From positions 462,167-526,166 of the forward strand of contig PDHQ01000001.1 in assembly GCA_003339415.1 (NCBI GenBank): a DNA stretch of 64,000 bases, written 5' to 3'. Shown here piece by piece: positions 38,534-50,418 of this stretch. The position numbers were made by a program, and so were the translations under genes. The notes under the pieces are model-generated. The model worked only from the letters and a program-made list of their open reading frames with translations. It made no database searches and was not told where the DNA came from. Position 1 is the stretch's first letter. Each line of letters starts with the position of its first letter. The stretch comes from Ophiocordyceps camponoti-saundersi (nom. inval.). Its lineage: Eukaryota; Ascomycota; Sordariomycetes; Hypocreales; Ophiocordycipitaceae.

Positions 38534-40829
38534 ATGGACGACCCAATGCACGTCGACGACGACGCCACGCCGGATGAGCCGCGTCGCATCAAGGTGAGAG
38601 ATATAGGGGAGAAAGAGAGTCCCCTTCTCCATCGGCGAACTGTCTGAATACCTGCGGGCTGAAACTCGATGGCATCAAAGGCTCTCTCCCTGGACGTGGT
38701 AAACAAAATCGCGGCTGGAGAAATCATCGTCGCGCCCGTCCATGCGCTGAAGGAGTTGTTAGAAAACGCCGTCGATGCTGGATCCACGGCCGTCGAGATC
38801 CTCGTCAAAGATGGTGGCTTGAAGATGCTGCAGATCACCGATAACGGGTGCGGCATCCAGGTGAGCGACCTCCCATCCCTTCCCTGCCATGAGGGGACCG
38901 TCGGTCAGTCGAGCCTAATGATACCGGTCGAAGAAAGATGATCTCGCCATCTTGTGCGAGCGCCACACTACGTCCAAGCTCGCCGCGTTTGAGGACCTCA
39001 GCTCCATCGGCACATACGGATTTCGAGGCGAGGCCCTTGCCAGTATCAGCCACATCGCCCATCTGACAGTCACGACCAAGACCAAGGACTCGGCCGTCGC
39101 CTGGCGCGCTCACTACCTTGACGGCAAGCTTGCGCCTCCGAAGCCGGGTCAGCCGGCCGAGCCAAAGGCAGTCGCTGGCCGCCCGGGAACACAGATCACG
39201 GTCGAGGACCTGTTCTTCAGCATGCCTTTGCGGCGTCGGGCCTTTCGCTCTCCCGCCGAGGAGTTCAACAAGATCATCGACATGGTCGGCCGCTATGCCG
39301 TCCACTGCTCCGCCGTCGGCTTCACCTGCAAAAAGGCCGGTGACCCTTCGACTAGCATGTCGGTCCAGCCGCACGCCTCCACCGTAGACCGCATAAGACA
39401 CATCTACGGTGGCGCCGTCGCCAACGAGCTCATCGACTTTTCCACGGCCGAGAAGCGTTGGGGCTTTAGCGCTCACGGCCTCGTCACCAATGCAAATTAT
39501 CACATCAAGAAGACGAGGCTCCTGCTCTTCGTCAACCATCGGTCCGTCGAGTCGACCAATGTCAAGAGGGCTGTGGAGCAGATTTACGTCAAGTTCCTAC
39601 CCAAAGGCGGCCACCCCTTCGTCTACCTCAGTCTCGAGATCGATCCGGCCAGGGTCGACGTCAACGTCCATCCCACCAAGCGCGAGGTTCACTTCCTTAA
39701 CGAGGACGACATTATACAGGCCGTCTGTGCCCGTATAGACGAAGAGCTGGCCGCCGTCGACACCAGCCGGACCTTTACGACCCAGACGTTGCTTCCCGGC
39801 GCCTCCAAGCCCTTCGACGACTCGCAAGCGGACGCCACCCCGCGCCCAACGACCGTCACCGGCAAGCGGCGGCGGTACTCCAATGAACTCGTCAGGACCG
39901 ACACTTCGGTCCGCAAGATCACGACCATGTTCGGCCTCGCCGCTGAGAAGAGCTCCTCTAAGACGGGAGACGAGCCGCTGGCAGTCCCGGAAAAAATCGA
40001 GTACGAAGACAGCGAGCGCGAACCCGTCGTCTGCCGCCTCCGAAGCGTCAAGGAGCTGCGTTCCGAGGTCCGCGACGGCGTTCACCGGCAGCTGACCGAA
40101 ATGTTCTCGTCCCACACCTTTGTCGGCATCGTCGACGAGCGGAGGCGGCTGGCCGCCATGCAGGCCGGCGTGAAGCTCTACCTCGTCGACTACGGCCACG
40201 CCAGCTTCGAATTCTTCTACCAGCTCGGCCTCACCGACTTTGGGAACTTTGGCGTCATCCGCTTCAGCCCTCCCCTGTCCCTCTCCCGCCTGCTGACCAT
40301 GGCCGCCGAGGTGGACGCGACCCTCTCGTCCGACGACTGCGACCTCGACGTCGGCTCCGTCGTCGAAAAGGTCTCTCGCCAGCTCATCGACCGTCGTGAG
40401 ATGCTCCTCGAATATTTCTCGCTCGAAATCTCCCCCGTGGGAGAGGTCGTCTCCATCCCCCTCCTCCTAAAGGGCTACACCCCGCCGCTGGCCAAGCTGC
40501 CCCGCTTCCTCCTCCAGCTCGGCCCCAACGTCGATTGGGCCGAGGAGAAGGCCTGCTTCGACTCCTTCCTCAGGGAGCTCGCCGCCTTCTACGTCCCGGA
40601 GAGGCTCCCGCCCGTCCCGGCGGCTGGGTCCGACGACGCCGCCGCGGACGCCGCCGACGTCCCGGCCGAGACGAGGACCCGGCGACAGCATGTTCGCTGG
40701 GCCGTCGAGCATGTTCTCTTTCCTGCTTTCAAGGCGAGGCTGTTGGCTACGGAGGCGCTCATGGGTGACGGTGGCGTTGTCGAGGTTGCTGATCTCAAGG
40801 GGCTGTATCGCGTCTTTGAGAGGTGTTGA
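38534..40829 (+). CDS. MLH1: DNA mismatch repair protein MLH1
   Basis: MutL homologue that pairs with PMS1-type partners to act after mismatch recognition in nuclear post-replicative repair and meiotic crossing-over. The model joins 38534-38593, 38681-38860 and 38934-40829, with introns of 87 and 73 nt, giving 711 residues, near the usual fungal length. GHKL ATPase motifs are intact: [11 protein letters not shown] (catalytic Glu45, Asn49), DNGCGI (74-79) and [11 protein letters not shown] (107-117). [13 protein letters not shown] marks the end of the N-terminal transducer domain. The C-terminal dimerisation half ends in FERC, the conserved MLH1 terminus. The first exon codes for an acidic 20-residue leader ([10 protein letters not shown]...). 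It is convergent with SYO1, with 217 bp between the stop codons. Nothing suggests loss of function. Confidence 0.96.
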
Positions 40830-41046
40830 TTTTTTTTTCACTGTCTCTGTCTCTCTTCCCTTTCTATCTCGTCACTCAAATCTTGCACCTACCAAAGGTG
40901 ATGTGGTTTTTGTGTGTCGGCACGATGAATTCGAGCCAACAGCCTCTATCAATCCGGGTATTTCAAAGCGCTTCCCCTTCCAGGCTACCATAGAGAGGGA
41001 CAGCCCCCCTTCTCCCATTTCACGTCTTTTCTCTTTCACACGACGT

Positions 41047-43049
41047 CTACGACGGTCTATTTTTCTTCTTGTAAACCAAGAAGCGGAGGAGATTTGTGGA
41101 AGCGTTTTGAGCCCGCGACCACAACTCGGGCTGGCCGTTCTTGTCGACGGCTTTGGCCATGGCTCGGACCTTGGGCCCCACGTCTGCGATGCGGGACAAG
41201 AAGTCGTCCTTCCAGAAGACGAGGCGGTCGCAGGCGTGCGCCTCGTCGCCGTAAATGTCGAAGAGCTGGTCGAGGGCCTCGACGGCGTCGGCGGCTGGCG
41301 TTTCGGGAAGGGCGGCGACGACATTCAACAGGAAGACGCCGATTTCACGGTTGACCTCCACCGGCGCGGGGTCGCGCGCCAGCTGGCCGAGGACGCCGAC
41401 GCATTTGACGCCCAGGCCCTGGAAGGGATCCGAGCCGGGCGACGCCAAGCCCTTGGTCGCCCGGTAGAGGGTCATGAACTTGGTGGGCTCGCCGGCTGTC
41501 AGCGGCGCCTCGCCCGACAACACACGGGCCAGGGCCCAGGCGAGGCCCGTGACCTGGGCGGCGATGGCCATGTCGGCCGTGTCCGCTGCCAGCACGGGCG
41601 AGACGATCTGCTGCCACAGCGAGCGGGCGGCTGGACCCCATAGCTTTCGGATGGCCGCGTTGTGGCCGTCGGCGAAGTCGATGACCGACGCCGACCAGGC
41701 TATGTTGCTGAGGGCGGAAAGCGCCAGGCTCCGCAAGTTTGCTTCTATATCCCCGGACGACTCGAGGCTGGAAAGTCGCACCAGTTGCGGCAGGGCGTTC
41801 TGGACGAGGGCCTTAAGAACGGGCATGATACCTCCGTCACCGTCGCCACCGTCGCCATCCGCGCCCGCGACCATGTCGAGGTCGTTCATCATGTCGTCAT
41901 CATCGGCCATATCCTGATCGTTATCTACTGCATCGCCATTGGTCGTCTCTCCGATCCGTGGAGCATTAAGAGGCTCACAGTCGTCCGCCGGCGAACATGC
42001 AAGGGTAGTGCCGATGGAAGCCAACACCTCAAGAGCGAGTTCTTGTCTCTCAACAGGGTTGGACCACCCACTCCCGATTACTTTGTCCGGTAGAGTCGAG
42101 AGTGAAATAGCCTTTGTGAGAGTCGGCACAAGAATGGCGTCGCCTGCCTCGGGGATACACGTTCCGTTTCTGGATACGTCAAGCGCCGTAAAGGTGTTGT
42201 GCATAAAAGCGCAGGCAAGAACGCCTTCGGCGTCATCCTTATCCTTGAGATCCATGACAGTTTGAAAGTGCGGGCCCCGGGCAAACTTCTCCGAGAAGCG
42301 AGGGTTGTCCTCGGAGAGTATCATCAGGCAGGCCAGGGCGTCGGTTCGAAGGTCGGCAACGGGATTGGGATGGCTGACGACGAAGCCGAGGAGTTCGGCG
42401 ATGCTGCCATTTTCGGCGACGGCATCCAACGCAGCTTCGGAGGCCTCGGCCAGGGCCGTCGCCAGAGAGATGAGAGAGGCAGCAATGCTGTTGACGAAAG
42501 ACTTTTCCGCCTTGGGCAGTGAATCGAAGTTGGACCGCAGCTTGTCGAGGGTCTGCAGGGGGCGGGATAGAAAAAAGAAAGGAAAGACGAGAGAAAAGAA
42601 AAGACTCAGTAGCGGCTCTTCGATGGCGACAGGACGAAATGCGGGAGACAAACGGCTTTGACGGCATGATCCATGGACGTCAAGATATCCTGCCTATACA
42701 AATGGACGCAAAAGTCATGGCCTTCCTCCTGGGCCAGGAGCTGAAGGATGCCCCATGCAGCAGCGCGGCTCTCGAGGGCATTATCGGTCAGGGACTGGGT
42801 GAGGAGCGTATGGACGATTTGCTCCCGTAGCAAGAGCTGACGACAGTCGGGATCCTGTGCGAGGTTGGCGACGGCGGCGGCGGCTGCAGAGCGCGTCTTG
42901 CCATCGGCGCTCGATAGGTCTTTGACGGCGGGAAGCACCTTTTCCTGGCGCAGGGCAGCCAGTCGCGGGTCTGAGGGGGGCTTGACGACTCTCGTTATGG
43001 GGTCGCGTCGATGTCGAGGGCCGCCGCGGCTGCGTCTCGACTTTGGCAT
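41047..43049 (-). CDS. SYO1: Symportin SYO1 (ribosomal protein import adaptor)
   Basis: An ARM/HEAT-repeat adaptor that in fungi binds ribosomal proteins Rpl5 and Rpl11 together and delivers them to the nucleus with importin Kap104 for 5S RNP assembly. The model joins complement 42654-43049 and 41047-42552; the 101-nt intron ends CTGCAG. The product has 633 residues. The N-terminus MPKSRRSRGGPRHRRDP is basic, as in SYO1/HEATR3 proteins, where it carries the importin-binding signal. Helical repeats cover the rest (for example VANLAQDPDCRQLLLREQ and ESRAAAWGILQLLAQEE). An acidic loop near residues 350-390 (DDDDMMNDLDMV) matches the acidic insert of the family. It is divergent from the glycosyltransferase-like gene at 43777. 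Confidence 0.9.
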
Positions 43050-43776
43050 TTTCAGGCAAGCTTGAGAAGTACGACGAGGGTGCCGGTGAAGATATTTTGT
43101 GTTGGTCGATGCAGTTAGTACTTACCTAGGTAAGCAGCTGTGTAGGTATGCAGGTATGCGGATATATGCACCTAAGTGAATGATGAGGGGATGAGTGGGG
43201 CTACGTGACTCTGGTGCCGGCTAGTTGCCTAGCTGTAGCAGCTCCGGCCCTGTTCGCACAGTACATCAACCGCCTCAGACTCGCTGAGGCAGCAGTGAGG
43301 CTTCAATATCTTGGCTCTTTAGAGCAGCACGCGCTAGTATACCTACGCACTGTAGCAGGACAGACTAGCAGCTATCCTTTACTCCGTGTCTTGTCTCGCC
43401 TCTCTTCTTCCCGACCCGTTCTTCGTAAGAAGCTCATAATTTCCCGTCTCTTTGTTTCTTTCCTTTCTCTCTCTCTCTCTCTCTCTCCTCTTATTGCTAT
43501 CTCTTCTCCTTTTCCTTCTCCTTCTTCCCGACACTCTCACGACTGGCGCCTGCTGGGCGCCCGCCCCGACGCCGTCCTCACCTCGACGTCCGAAATGCGA
43601 TCGACGCGCCCCCCCTCCCCCCCCTCTCCTCTCGCTCGCTCGCCCCTTTCCATGAACCTCTGAGCTTGCTTTTCTTCTCGGGTCCCTTGTCGGTTAGCTA
43701 TTTGGGTAAAAACTCCCCCCCGAAAAAAAAACAAACCATCAGGCCCACTGAAACGCGCCCGCCTCGTTCGGCGCAA
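43050..43776. other. Divergent promoter region between SYO1 and the glycosyltransferase-like gene
   Basis: The region contains a CT-rich tract at 43440-43530 and poly-C/poly-A tracts close to the downstream ATG. No coding or RNA gene is evident. Confidence 0.5.
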
Positions 43777-45994
43777 ATGGCAAGGCAAAGTGCCTGGGCC
43801 ATGTCAAAGCTGTGGCGAGACGACGAGGAGATGGCCAAGAAGGACGACGATCATAATGCAAGACGTCCGGCCGCGCAGAATTGGTCTGCTGCCGTGAGGG
43901 CGCCGAGACCTTCCTCGCTGCTTCGTGTCGTTGTTTACCTCTTCGCCGCCTGCGTCATCTTCTTCCTCATCTACAACGCCTTCGGCCTCGGATATCGGCA
44001 AGAAAATTACGATGACGATAGCCCCGGTCTCCTGTCATCTAGGTCCCGAGACATGCCACAAATGCGGATTCGACCACCACCGCCGGGACTCGAGACGGGA
44101 CCCGACAGTGCTGCTGCTGCTGGTGTCGAGCGCCAGACTAAGGATGGGCCCATCCTGCACAGAGAGCTCTTGGTCTCTATTCGAGCCATTGCTGCTTCTG
44201 GCAACGGCCTCACAAAGAACCGCAACGTCTTGTTTACCGCCGCCGACCTTCAGAGCGCCACCTCTTTACTTCCCATGGCCTGCAGCATGGCCCGCGAGCT
44301 ACATAGTCATGTTCACTTCGCCTTCATGGGGAGGTCCGACATCTCCATGCAGCGACTACTGAAAATCAACGGCATTGACGGTTCCTGCCCTCTATTACTA
44401 CACGGTATGCTAAAACCTTTTTCAAAATCGTTCTCGGCGCAGCTGACGGGAAACTCTAGATGCCCGGCCCGACTACGCTGCCACATCAAGCGAAGAGCGC
44501 ATGATATTGGCGGTTGAGCGGGCACTGCGTGAGCATAATTGATTTCTCCAAAACATGCAAAAACATCCTTTTGACCAGTTCGCAGTCATTTTCCACCGCC
44601 TCTTACCTCCTCAAGTTGTTCTTATCGACTCGACAGCCACCGAGGAATCATACCTGCATCAAGGTATTCGCAAATACGTCGACAGGTTCCAAACACCCGT
44701 CATCGAGCTTCCTGAAAAACCCAGTACCCGCTTGTCGTGGATCGCGAAGCTGGACTCGGCAGCCCTTGCCGGTAAGTCCTTGGTTTCTTTGGCCCGCACA
44801 AGCACACCAACGAGTTCTGACGCCTCGCTAGCCTGGAATAAGGTCCGCTTCGACATCATCGTCCACAGCCCCCGAACCGGTACCGGAAACTTGAAGCGGC
44901 TGCTTCGGTCCTTGGCCCGCGCCGACATCGGCGGCCATCATGTCCCCCACCTCGTCGTCGAGCTACCGTCAGTCGTGGAGCCGTCTCTGGAGGAATTCAT
45001 CGGCGGATTCCAATGGCCGCCCCCACGAGCTGGTGCAGCGCCGGCCCCATCCATGTTGTCGTTGCGCCATCGCATCTTGCGGCCAAGATTAAGCGAAGAG
45101 GAAAGCTCTGTTCGTCTACTCGAATCATTTTGGCCTACGGACCCCTCCCTCTCCCATGTGCTATACCTGTCACCGCACGTGGAGATTAGTCCTTACTTTT
45201 TTCATTGTACGTTTCTCCTTTGTGGTGCCAGTGTCGCAATCCAGGACTGACGGTATGCAGATGTCAAATATTGTCTACTTTTCCGACGACACTCTCGTCT
45301 GGCGTCTCGCGAAGTCTTGAGCTCCAACGTCATGGCCATGAGCTTCACAGTACCATCCACTACACCCAGTGGCGAGCAGCCATTTAACCCTCCCCGGCCA
45401 GACGAGGCCTTTCTCTGGCAAGCGCCGACCAGCGACGCCGTTTTGTTCCTTGGCGACAAATGGGTGGAGCTGCACGGTTACGTGTCGCGGGTGTTGGAGT
45501 CGCAGCGGACGATGACAGACCCTCCACCGTTTCTCGTCAACAAGCATTTCGGCCGGCAGTCCCCGGCCTGGGTCGAGTATGCGCTGCAGCTGGCGCGGCT
45601 GCGAGGATACGCCACGCTCTACCCAAGTCGCGAGACGGCCAGGGTCATCGCCACGGCCCACAGCGACCTGTCCGATGAGCCCGAGGAATTCGGACCGTCG
45701 ACGGCTGCGGAAGACAAGAGGCGGCAGGTCGTGGACGGCCAACTTATGGAGACGGCGTCGTCGCAGGTCGACATGCTCGGGGCGTTGCCTGATGAAGGTT
45801 TGCAGAAGCCACTTGAAGAGCTGTCGCTGCTCTCGTGGGACGGGCGGCTACTTGATGGGGCAGAAGCGCTCGAGAAAGACGCGACGGAGGTGGCCGTGAC
45901 GTTCCGCCGTCAAGTCGGGCACTGCAGCGAGGCGGACCTGCAGAGACATGTTTCGGCGGACAGGCATGCGCGGGACCTGTTTTGCATTACATAA
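43777..45994 (+). CDS. Type II membrane glycosyltransferase-2-like protein
   Basis: Probably a Golgi- or ER-type membrane protein of a fungal family annotated as glycosyltransferase 2; acceptor and donor are unknown. The model joins 43777-44404, 44460-44528, 44586-44771, 44832-45206 and 45261-45994, with introns of 54-60 nt, and gives 663 residues. A short charged cytosolic tail (LWRDDEEMAKKDDDH) precedes one hydrophobic segment at about 50-67, giving a type II topology. Luminal blocks include VLFTAADLQSATSLLPMAC, FDIIVHSPRTGTGNLKRLL, PHLVVELP and LYLSPHVEISPYFFHY, the kind of sequence seen in this family's GT-A-like domain. I see no simple DxD. Exon 3 acceptor choice (44585) was set by reading frame. 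Function is inferred from remembered family resemblance, so the name is tentative. Confidence 0.75.
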
Positions 45995-46044
45995 CTGAGT
46001 TGTAGCAAATAGACGGCCGTTGGGTTTTCGAGCAATTAGAGAGG

Positions 46045-46769
46045 TTATGGATGCATTTTCTCGGTGATGAGAAGAATGACACAGGTGCCGATGATGGAGA
46101 ATGCCAGCAAGGCCAAGACCTGATGGACCAGTAGTCAGGCGACGGCGAGGGACGGTTGGGGAAGCAAGGAGAAACTCACGAGCTGAGTCCTCCAACCAGT
46201 CTGTACGATGGCGGCCTTTTGTCCGTACTTGTTGACAGTCACTATTTTGAGGAAGAAGGGGGTTCGTGAGTCAGTCCAGATTTCAGGACGGTGGGGGATG
46301 AAGGAAGGAAGGAAAAATTGACAAAGAAATGGAAGATGTTTCCCACTGACTGATGTAATTGCCCAAGCCCATGAAGAGGGTGACGAGAGAAAGGAGCCAG
46401 AAAGCGATGCCGAGAGGTTTCGCGATCCGACGCTCGAGCTGGCTCGGTTCCTGGTTCAGTTGGAAGGAGACGGTCATGGCGACGGCGACGACGGTCATGT
46501 ACGTTGCGAGACGGAGGTATGAGAGGAACGCTGGTGAGAGTCGAGTCAGCTGGGCAGGAACACATGAGTAACATGTTTTGGAAAAAAAAAAAATCGAGAA
46601 GAAAGGGATGGACGAAACTCCTTTCGTTGGCGCAGTGGTCTCGTGCGTCGCTGCTTTCGTTCTCGAATAGGAGCGGGCCTAGGAGCGGCCAGGTTGTGAA
46701 GGTTGAGGGATGGGTTGTTGAGGTTTGGTGTGAGGAGGGAGGGTCGGGGTTGTCTGTGCTTGGGGCCAT
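46045..46769 (-). CDS. DUF202 family small membrane protein
   Basis: A short three-helix membrane protein of the DUF202 family; molecular function unknown. The model joins complement 46619-46769, 46351-46530, 46180-46241 and 46045-46119, giving 155 residues with introns of 88, 109 and 60 nt. The family hallmark is clear across the first splice: SSDARDHCANER then TFLSYLRLATYM. Hydrophobic segments are YMTVVAVAMTVSF, GIAFWLLSLVTLFMGLGNYI and VLALLAFSIIGTCVILLI, and the conserved VNKYGQKAAIVQTGW lies between the second and third. DUF202 is also found at the end of the VTC1/VTC4 vacuolar transporter chaperones, but there is no SPX or polyphosphate polymerase domain here. Confidence 0.85.
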
Positions 46770-46875
46770 CTTTGGGTCGGAGGGGAGTGAAGATTGGGTG
46801 AGGTTGAGGTTGAGGTTGAGGTTCGTGATGGTGGGTTTGACGTTGTAGTCGCTTACAGTAGCGGGCGTTTGAGGT

Positions 46876-46881
46876 CACGTG
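46876..46881. promoter_or_regulatory. CACGTG motif upstream of the DUF202 gene
   Basis: The palindrome in gtCACGTGa lies 107 bp upstream of the ATG at 46769 (minus strand). Confidence 0.35.
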
Positions 46882-47394
46882 AGGTGGAGGTACGTGATGG
46901 GTTGGTGGCAGATGGATAAAGGCTTTAGCAGTCGATGACAGACATAACGACATCAATACATAGAAGAAGGTCCACGAATGACTTGCTGATTATCTGACGT
47001 CGATTCAGATTCCACGAGGCTCTAGCTAATGAGAAACTGTATTCTTGTTCCTATACCGTCTGGACTAAAGTTGAATAAACAAGGCAAAAAAACCTGCTTG
47101 AATTATATGTATGTGCATATATACATACATCCATACATACATTGTATTCATATGAGATGAGAAATCTGTGTCCCTATCATACTCTCATCTTTCAGTGAGG
47201 AATGTGCTGGAGTTTGGGCGGTTATGATACTCGAGTTACATACAAAGTAGACTCTCGGAATAAATGTCTGCAATTCAGCTCTTTATTCCATTACGCCGCT
47301 TAGCCATCGTAGGTGCACTCACATACACATAGTACATACATACCTACATACATACATACACTCCTAGTCACTACCTAAGTATTCGCCGTTCTGA

Positions 47395-47440
47395 ACCTAC
47401 CGCAGGATATTCCTCTAGGTGGCCGTTACCTTAGTAGTCT
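47395..47440 (-). repeat. Diverged partial duplicate of the remnant's last exon
   Basis: On the minus strand this segment (GGTAACGGCCACCTAGAGG onward) resembles the exon portion GGTGACGGCCACCCAAAGG of the adjacent remnant with substitutions and small gaps. The match is short and was judged by eye. Confidence 0.4.
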
Positions 47441-47836
47441 TTATTGTTTAACGTTGTTAGGCCCACGCACATGGTGCGTAGTAACTTGCTCTCCGTTCGC
47501 TTTCGTAAACACTACCGTAATATGCTCCTTTGGGTGGCCGTCACCTCCATGGAACGACGAGCTGTCAACCATGCAAATCCACATCAGCATCTTCAATTGC
47601 TCGGCACATTTCATCCGTAGATGCTGCCCCTTTCCGTCGTAAGTCTCCCATGTACATATATATGTGCGGACTTACACGATCTCGGCAGACTCTACATCGC
47701 GAGCCTCGAGTTTACGACTCTTAAAATGCTCCTTGACCAACATCTCCGCTTCAGGTCGTCGACCATCTTTGGAATGATGCGTGCTGTATCTCTATTTGAT
47801 TGAACGCAGAGCCTGGAGGGCCCGCGTGGCGTTCAT
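47441..47836 (-). pseudogene. Small gene remnant, minus strand, function unknown
   Basis: Minus-strand reading from the ATG at 47834-47836 gives MNATRALQALRSIK, a TAG at 47792-47794 (possible former CAG), then RYSTHHSKDGRRPEAEML and VKEHFKSRKLEARDVESAEIV up to a good donor GTAAGT at 47675. A downstream frame gives MVDSSSFHGGDGHPKEHI and TVVFTKANGEQVTTHHVRG, ending at TAA 47441-47443. The parts between cannot be joined in frame with GT-AG introns that I can find. I therefore read this as a decayed gene with a nonsense codon and a likely frameshift. The peptides look like real protein, not repeat translation, but I do not recognise the family. A diverged partial copy of the last exon lies just downstream (see 47395-47440). 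Confidence 0.42.
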
Positions 47837-48884
47837 TTCAGGAAACGAGTCGTCTCAGTAGAGTCAAAGAATGAAAAGGGAAAACGGTACAGCCAAGGAC
47901 GCTGGATAGGCGTGTGACGGGTCTCTCGAGTGCTTCAAGAGATGGCCAAAGATCTTGCAACAGGAGAGATGACGAGTTTGCAGAATACCGAGCATTGTGG
48001 CGAGCTGGGCTTTCAAATGAGACTCGAGGACCTCTGCTACCGGTTTTTTCCTTTATCATCAGTGTTGAGCCCAACATGTCGGCGCTTCAGCCATGGGTCC
48101 CTTTCATTGACTGTGAAGACGTGATTGGCCAAAATGCACGATACGCACTTCGTATCCATTCAAGTTGTCACGTTGAGGAGAGTTCCAAGTCGTATTTCAA
48201 AGAAGCCCGGATGCAACTTAACATAATGGCAACTGCCCTTTCGAGAACCGCGTGCAGGATAATTATCCCTCCTGCTGGGCTATGGCGCCTGCAGCCCAGC
48301 TGAGCATGGCCCGACGGGTAGGTATCTATGTATGTAGTAGGTATGATAGAGGCGAGGCAGCAGCAACCGGATAACTCTCGCCATTATCATTATTACTACA
48401 TGCTTAAAATACCTAGGTTCATATAGGCAGATTGATCATGAAGCTCGCAAATGCCTAGGTAGGTAAACAGCCTAACTGCCTACCTACCTACCTATGTATG
48501 TATGTATGTAAAGTAATCCGTAGTATGCACAGATATGCCTTCCGATCCTACTAGTCAGATATCTAATAGGCTGACTGTATCCCCAGGACTGGGCGTATCT
48601 ATGTACGTCCGCAATCCGTACCCGTACATGGCAATTGATAGGTGCTCCCTGCTCGTGACTTTGGTGAGCTTCAAGAACCTGAAAGAAGGGGATGACAAAG
48701 GCGGATGACAAAGCCCTTGACGCACCCCCGACGAGTTGAAAATCACGTGGTCTTGGCCTCCCCCAAATCTCGTCCCACTGCAGTCCCCTCTTCCTGTCAG
48801 CGGTGTCGCCGTCCAACAAGCTACCAAACCTAACCCCTTCCTCCGCTGCTGTCTCTGCAAACAACTGGAACTGAAGCGATTGCC
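47837..48884. other. Intergenic region upstream of the SRPK-like kinase gene
   Basis: It contains ctacctacctatgtatg microsatellites at 48300-48510. A frame at 47914-48303 has no domain. The last 150 bp is the kinase promoter with a CACGTG motif. Confidence 0.5.
48744..48749. promoter_or_regulatory. CACGTG motif upstream of the kinase gene
   Basis: The palindrome in atCACGTGg lies 136 bp before the ATG at 48885. Confidence 0.35.
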
Positions 48885-50418
48885 ATGAAGCCAATAGCAG
48901 AAGTCATTGGCTCCGGCATAAGGCGGCTAAAGTCCGTTTTGACCCGGCCTGCCAACAAAACTGTGCAATACCCGCGCGGCATCCGGGAAGAGAGCATGGC
49001 GCGTTACTGCCCTGGAGGCTACCACCCTGTCCGAATTGGCGATGTCTTTGATAATGGAAAATATCAAGTCATCAACAAGCTCGGGTACGGCGTTTATTCT
49101 ACCGTCTGGCTTGCATGTAACCTCGAGTAAGTGACCAGCCTTCTCATCAGCCGCTTTATACCAGCAAGCACACAGGACGAAGCGCTACGTCGCGCTGAAA
49201 ATCCTCACTGCCGACTCATTTGGAGACGGGAATGACACGTTCGAGTTGGATATCTTGATGCAGCTGAAAGCCCAAATTGCATCATCGCCAGGTGCAGCTC
49301 ATATTCTCGGCCTTCTTGACAAGTTTGAGCATCGTGGGCCGAATGGGAACCATGTTTGCCTTGTTTTCAAAGCCATGGGCCCGGAACTGTCGAGACTTAG
49401 GCGGCTTTTTCCTGGCTTGAGGTTGCCTGTGCCTCTTATAAAGTCCATATCGAGACAACTCCTTCTTGCTCTTTCGTGTCTCCACGACACGTGCAAGGTG
49501 ATACATACAGGTTAACGACGCTCCTGTTGCAGCATCTCCCCCTACATAGCTAACGACATATCAAGACATCAAGCCGTCAAACATTCTTATCGAAAGCCCC
49601 GCCATCAACGACATGTTTGACCAAGTACCCCCAGAAGCCTTCACGCCTCGCGAGCCACCGCTGCCGCCGCCGCAGGACTTTTACATGGATTCAATGCAGG
49701 TTTCGTCTCCGAAAGAGGACCTCACTCGGTCAACCGACGTTTCTGTGCGGCTTACGGATTTCGGGACTTGTGAGTTTCTCATTGAGATGCTAATTCGTGA
49801 GCTGGCTTAACCGTTGTTATAGCAAGCTGGTTTGACAAGCAATTGACGGAATGGATTCAACCTGACATGCTTCGGGCGCCTGAGGTTATACTCGGGGCTG
49901 AATGGGATCACAAGGTTGACGTTTGGAACCTAGGGCTTGTGGTGAGTTCTAATGCTGTGCTTCCAAGTTGGACCGTCTTTATACTGCGATATTAAGATGA
50001 TGCAGATATGGGAACTCGCCGAAGGTCGTCTCATCTTTGATGGGACGTGGACGCCGCGTGACCCCTACACGGCTGAGGCTCATTTAGCGCAAATGACAGC
50101 CATCCTGGGCCCTTTCCCGGAATCTCTACTGGCTCGGTCGAGGAACCGTGATGAGTACTTTGACAAGGAGGGTGAGAAAACACGTGTCCCCCCCCTGTCA
50201 CGCGTTCTGGTAAGCTGACATGGGGACGCGTAGGGAATCTCCTCAAGCGTTGGAATGTCTCGTCCGTTTCTCTGAAGCAGTTCTCTAAGAACCCCGACAT
50301 TTCAGAGTCTGACAGAGCGATGTTTTTGCAGTTCATCATGATGATGATTGAACTCGATCCGCGGGAACGGCTTGATGCGAGGTCGCTTTTGGATGTTGAC
50401 TGGCTTAAGAACGTGTGA
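48885..50418 (+). CDS. SRPK-type serine/threonine protein kinase
   Basis: A protein kinase of the SR-protein kinase group, which in eukaryotes phosphorylates RS-rich splicing factors; many fungi also have expanded SRPK-like copies of unknown substrate. The model joins 48885-49126, 49176-49510, 49566-49769, 49823-49941, 50006-50171 and 50234-50418, giving 416 residues with introns of 49-64 nt. Motifs are complete: Gly loop LGYGVYSTVW (66-75), VALK Lys89, the catalytic loop HTDIKPSN (191-198, with HTD in place of HRD as in SRPKs), DFG (257-259) and APE (279-281). The GGYHPVRIGDVF leader is typical of SRPKs. The spacer between the lobes is short (about 40 residues) and proline-rich, unlike the long spacer of canonical SRPK1/Sky1, so this is more likely one of the extra fungal copies. 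Confidence 0.88.

Noticed and set aside
38835..39539. Antisense frame of 234 residues inside MLH1
   Set aside because: It is a GC-rich shadow of the MLH1 coding strand, with no independent features.
47914..48303. Plus-strand frame of 129 residues in an intergenic region
   Set aside because: No domain, no homologue recognised, unusual composition and no splice signals; treated as chance.
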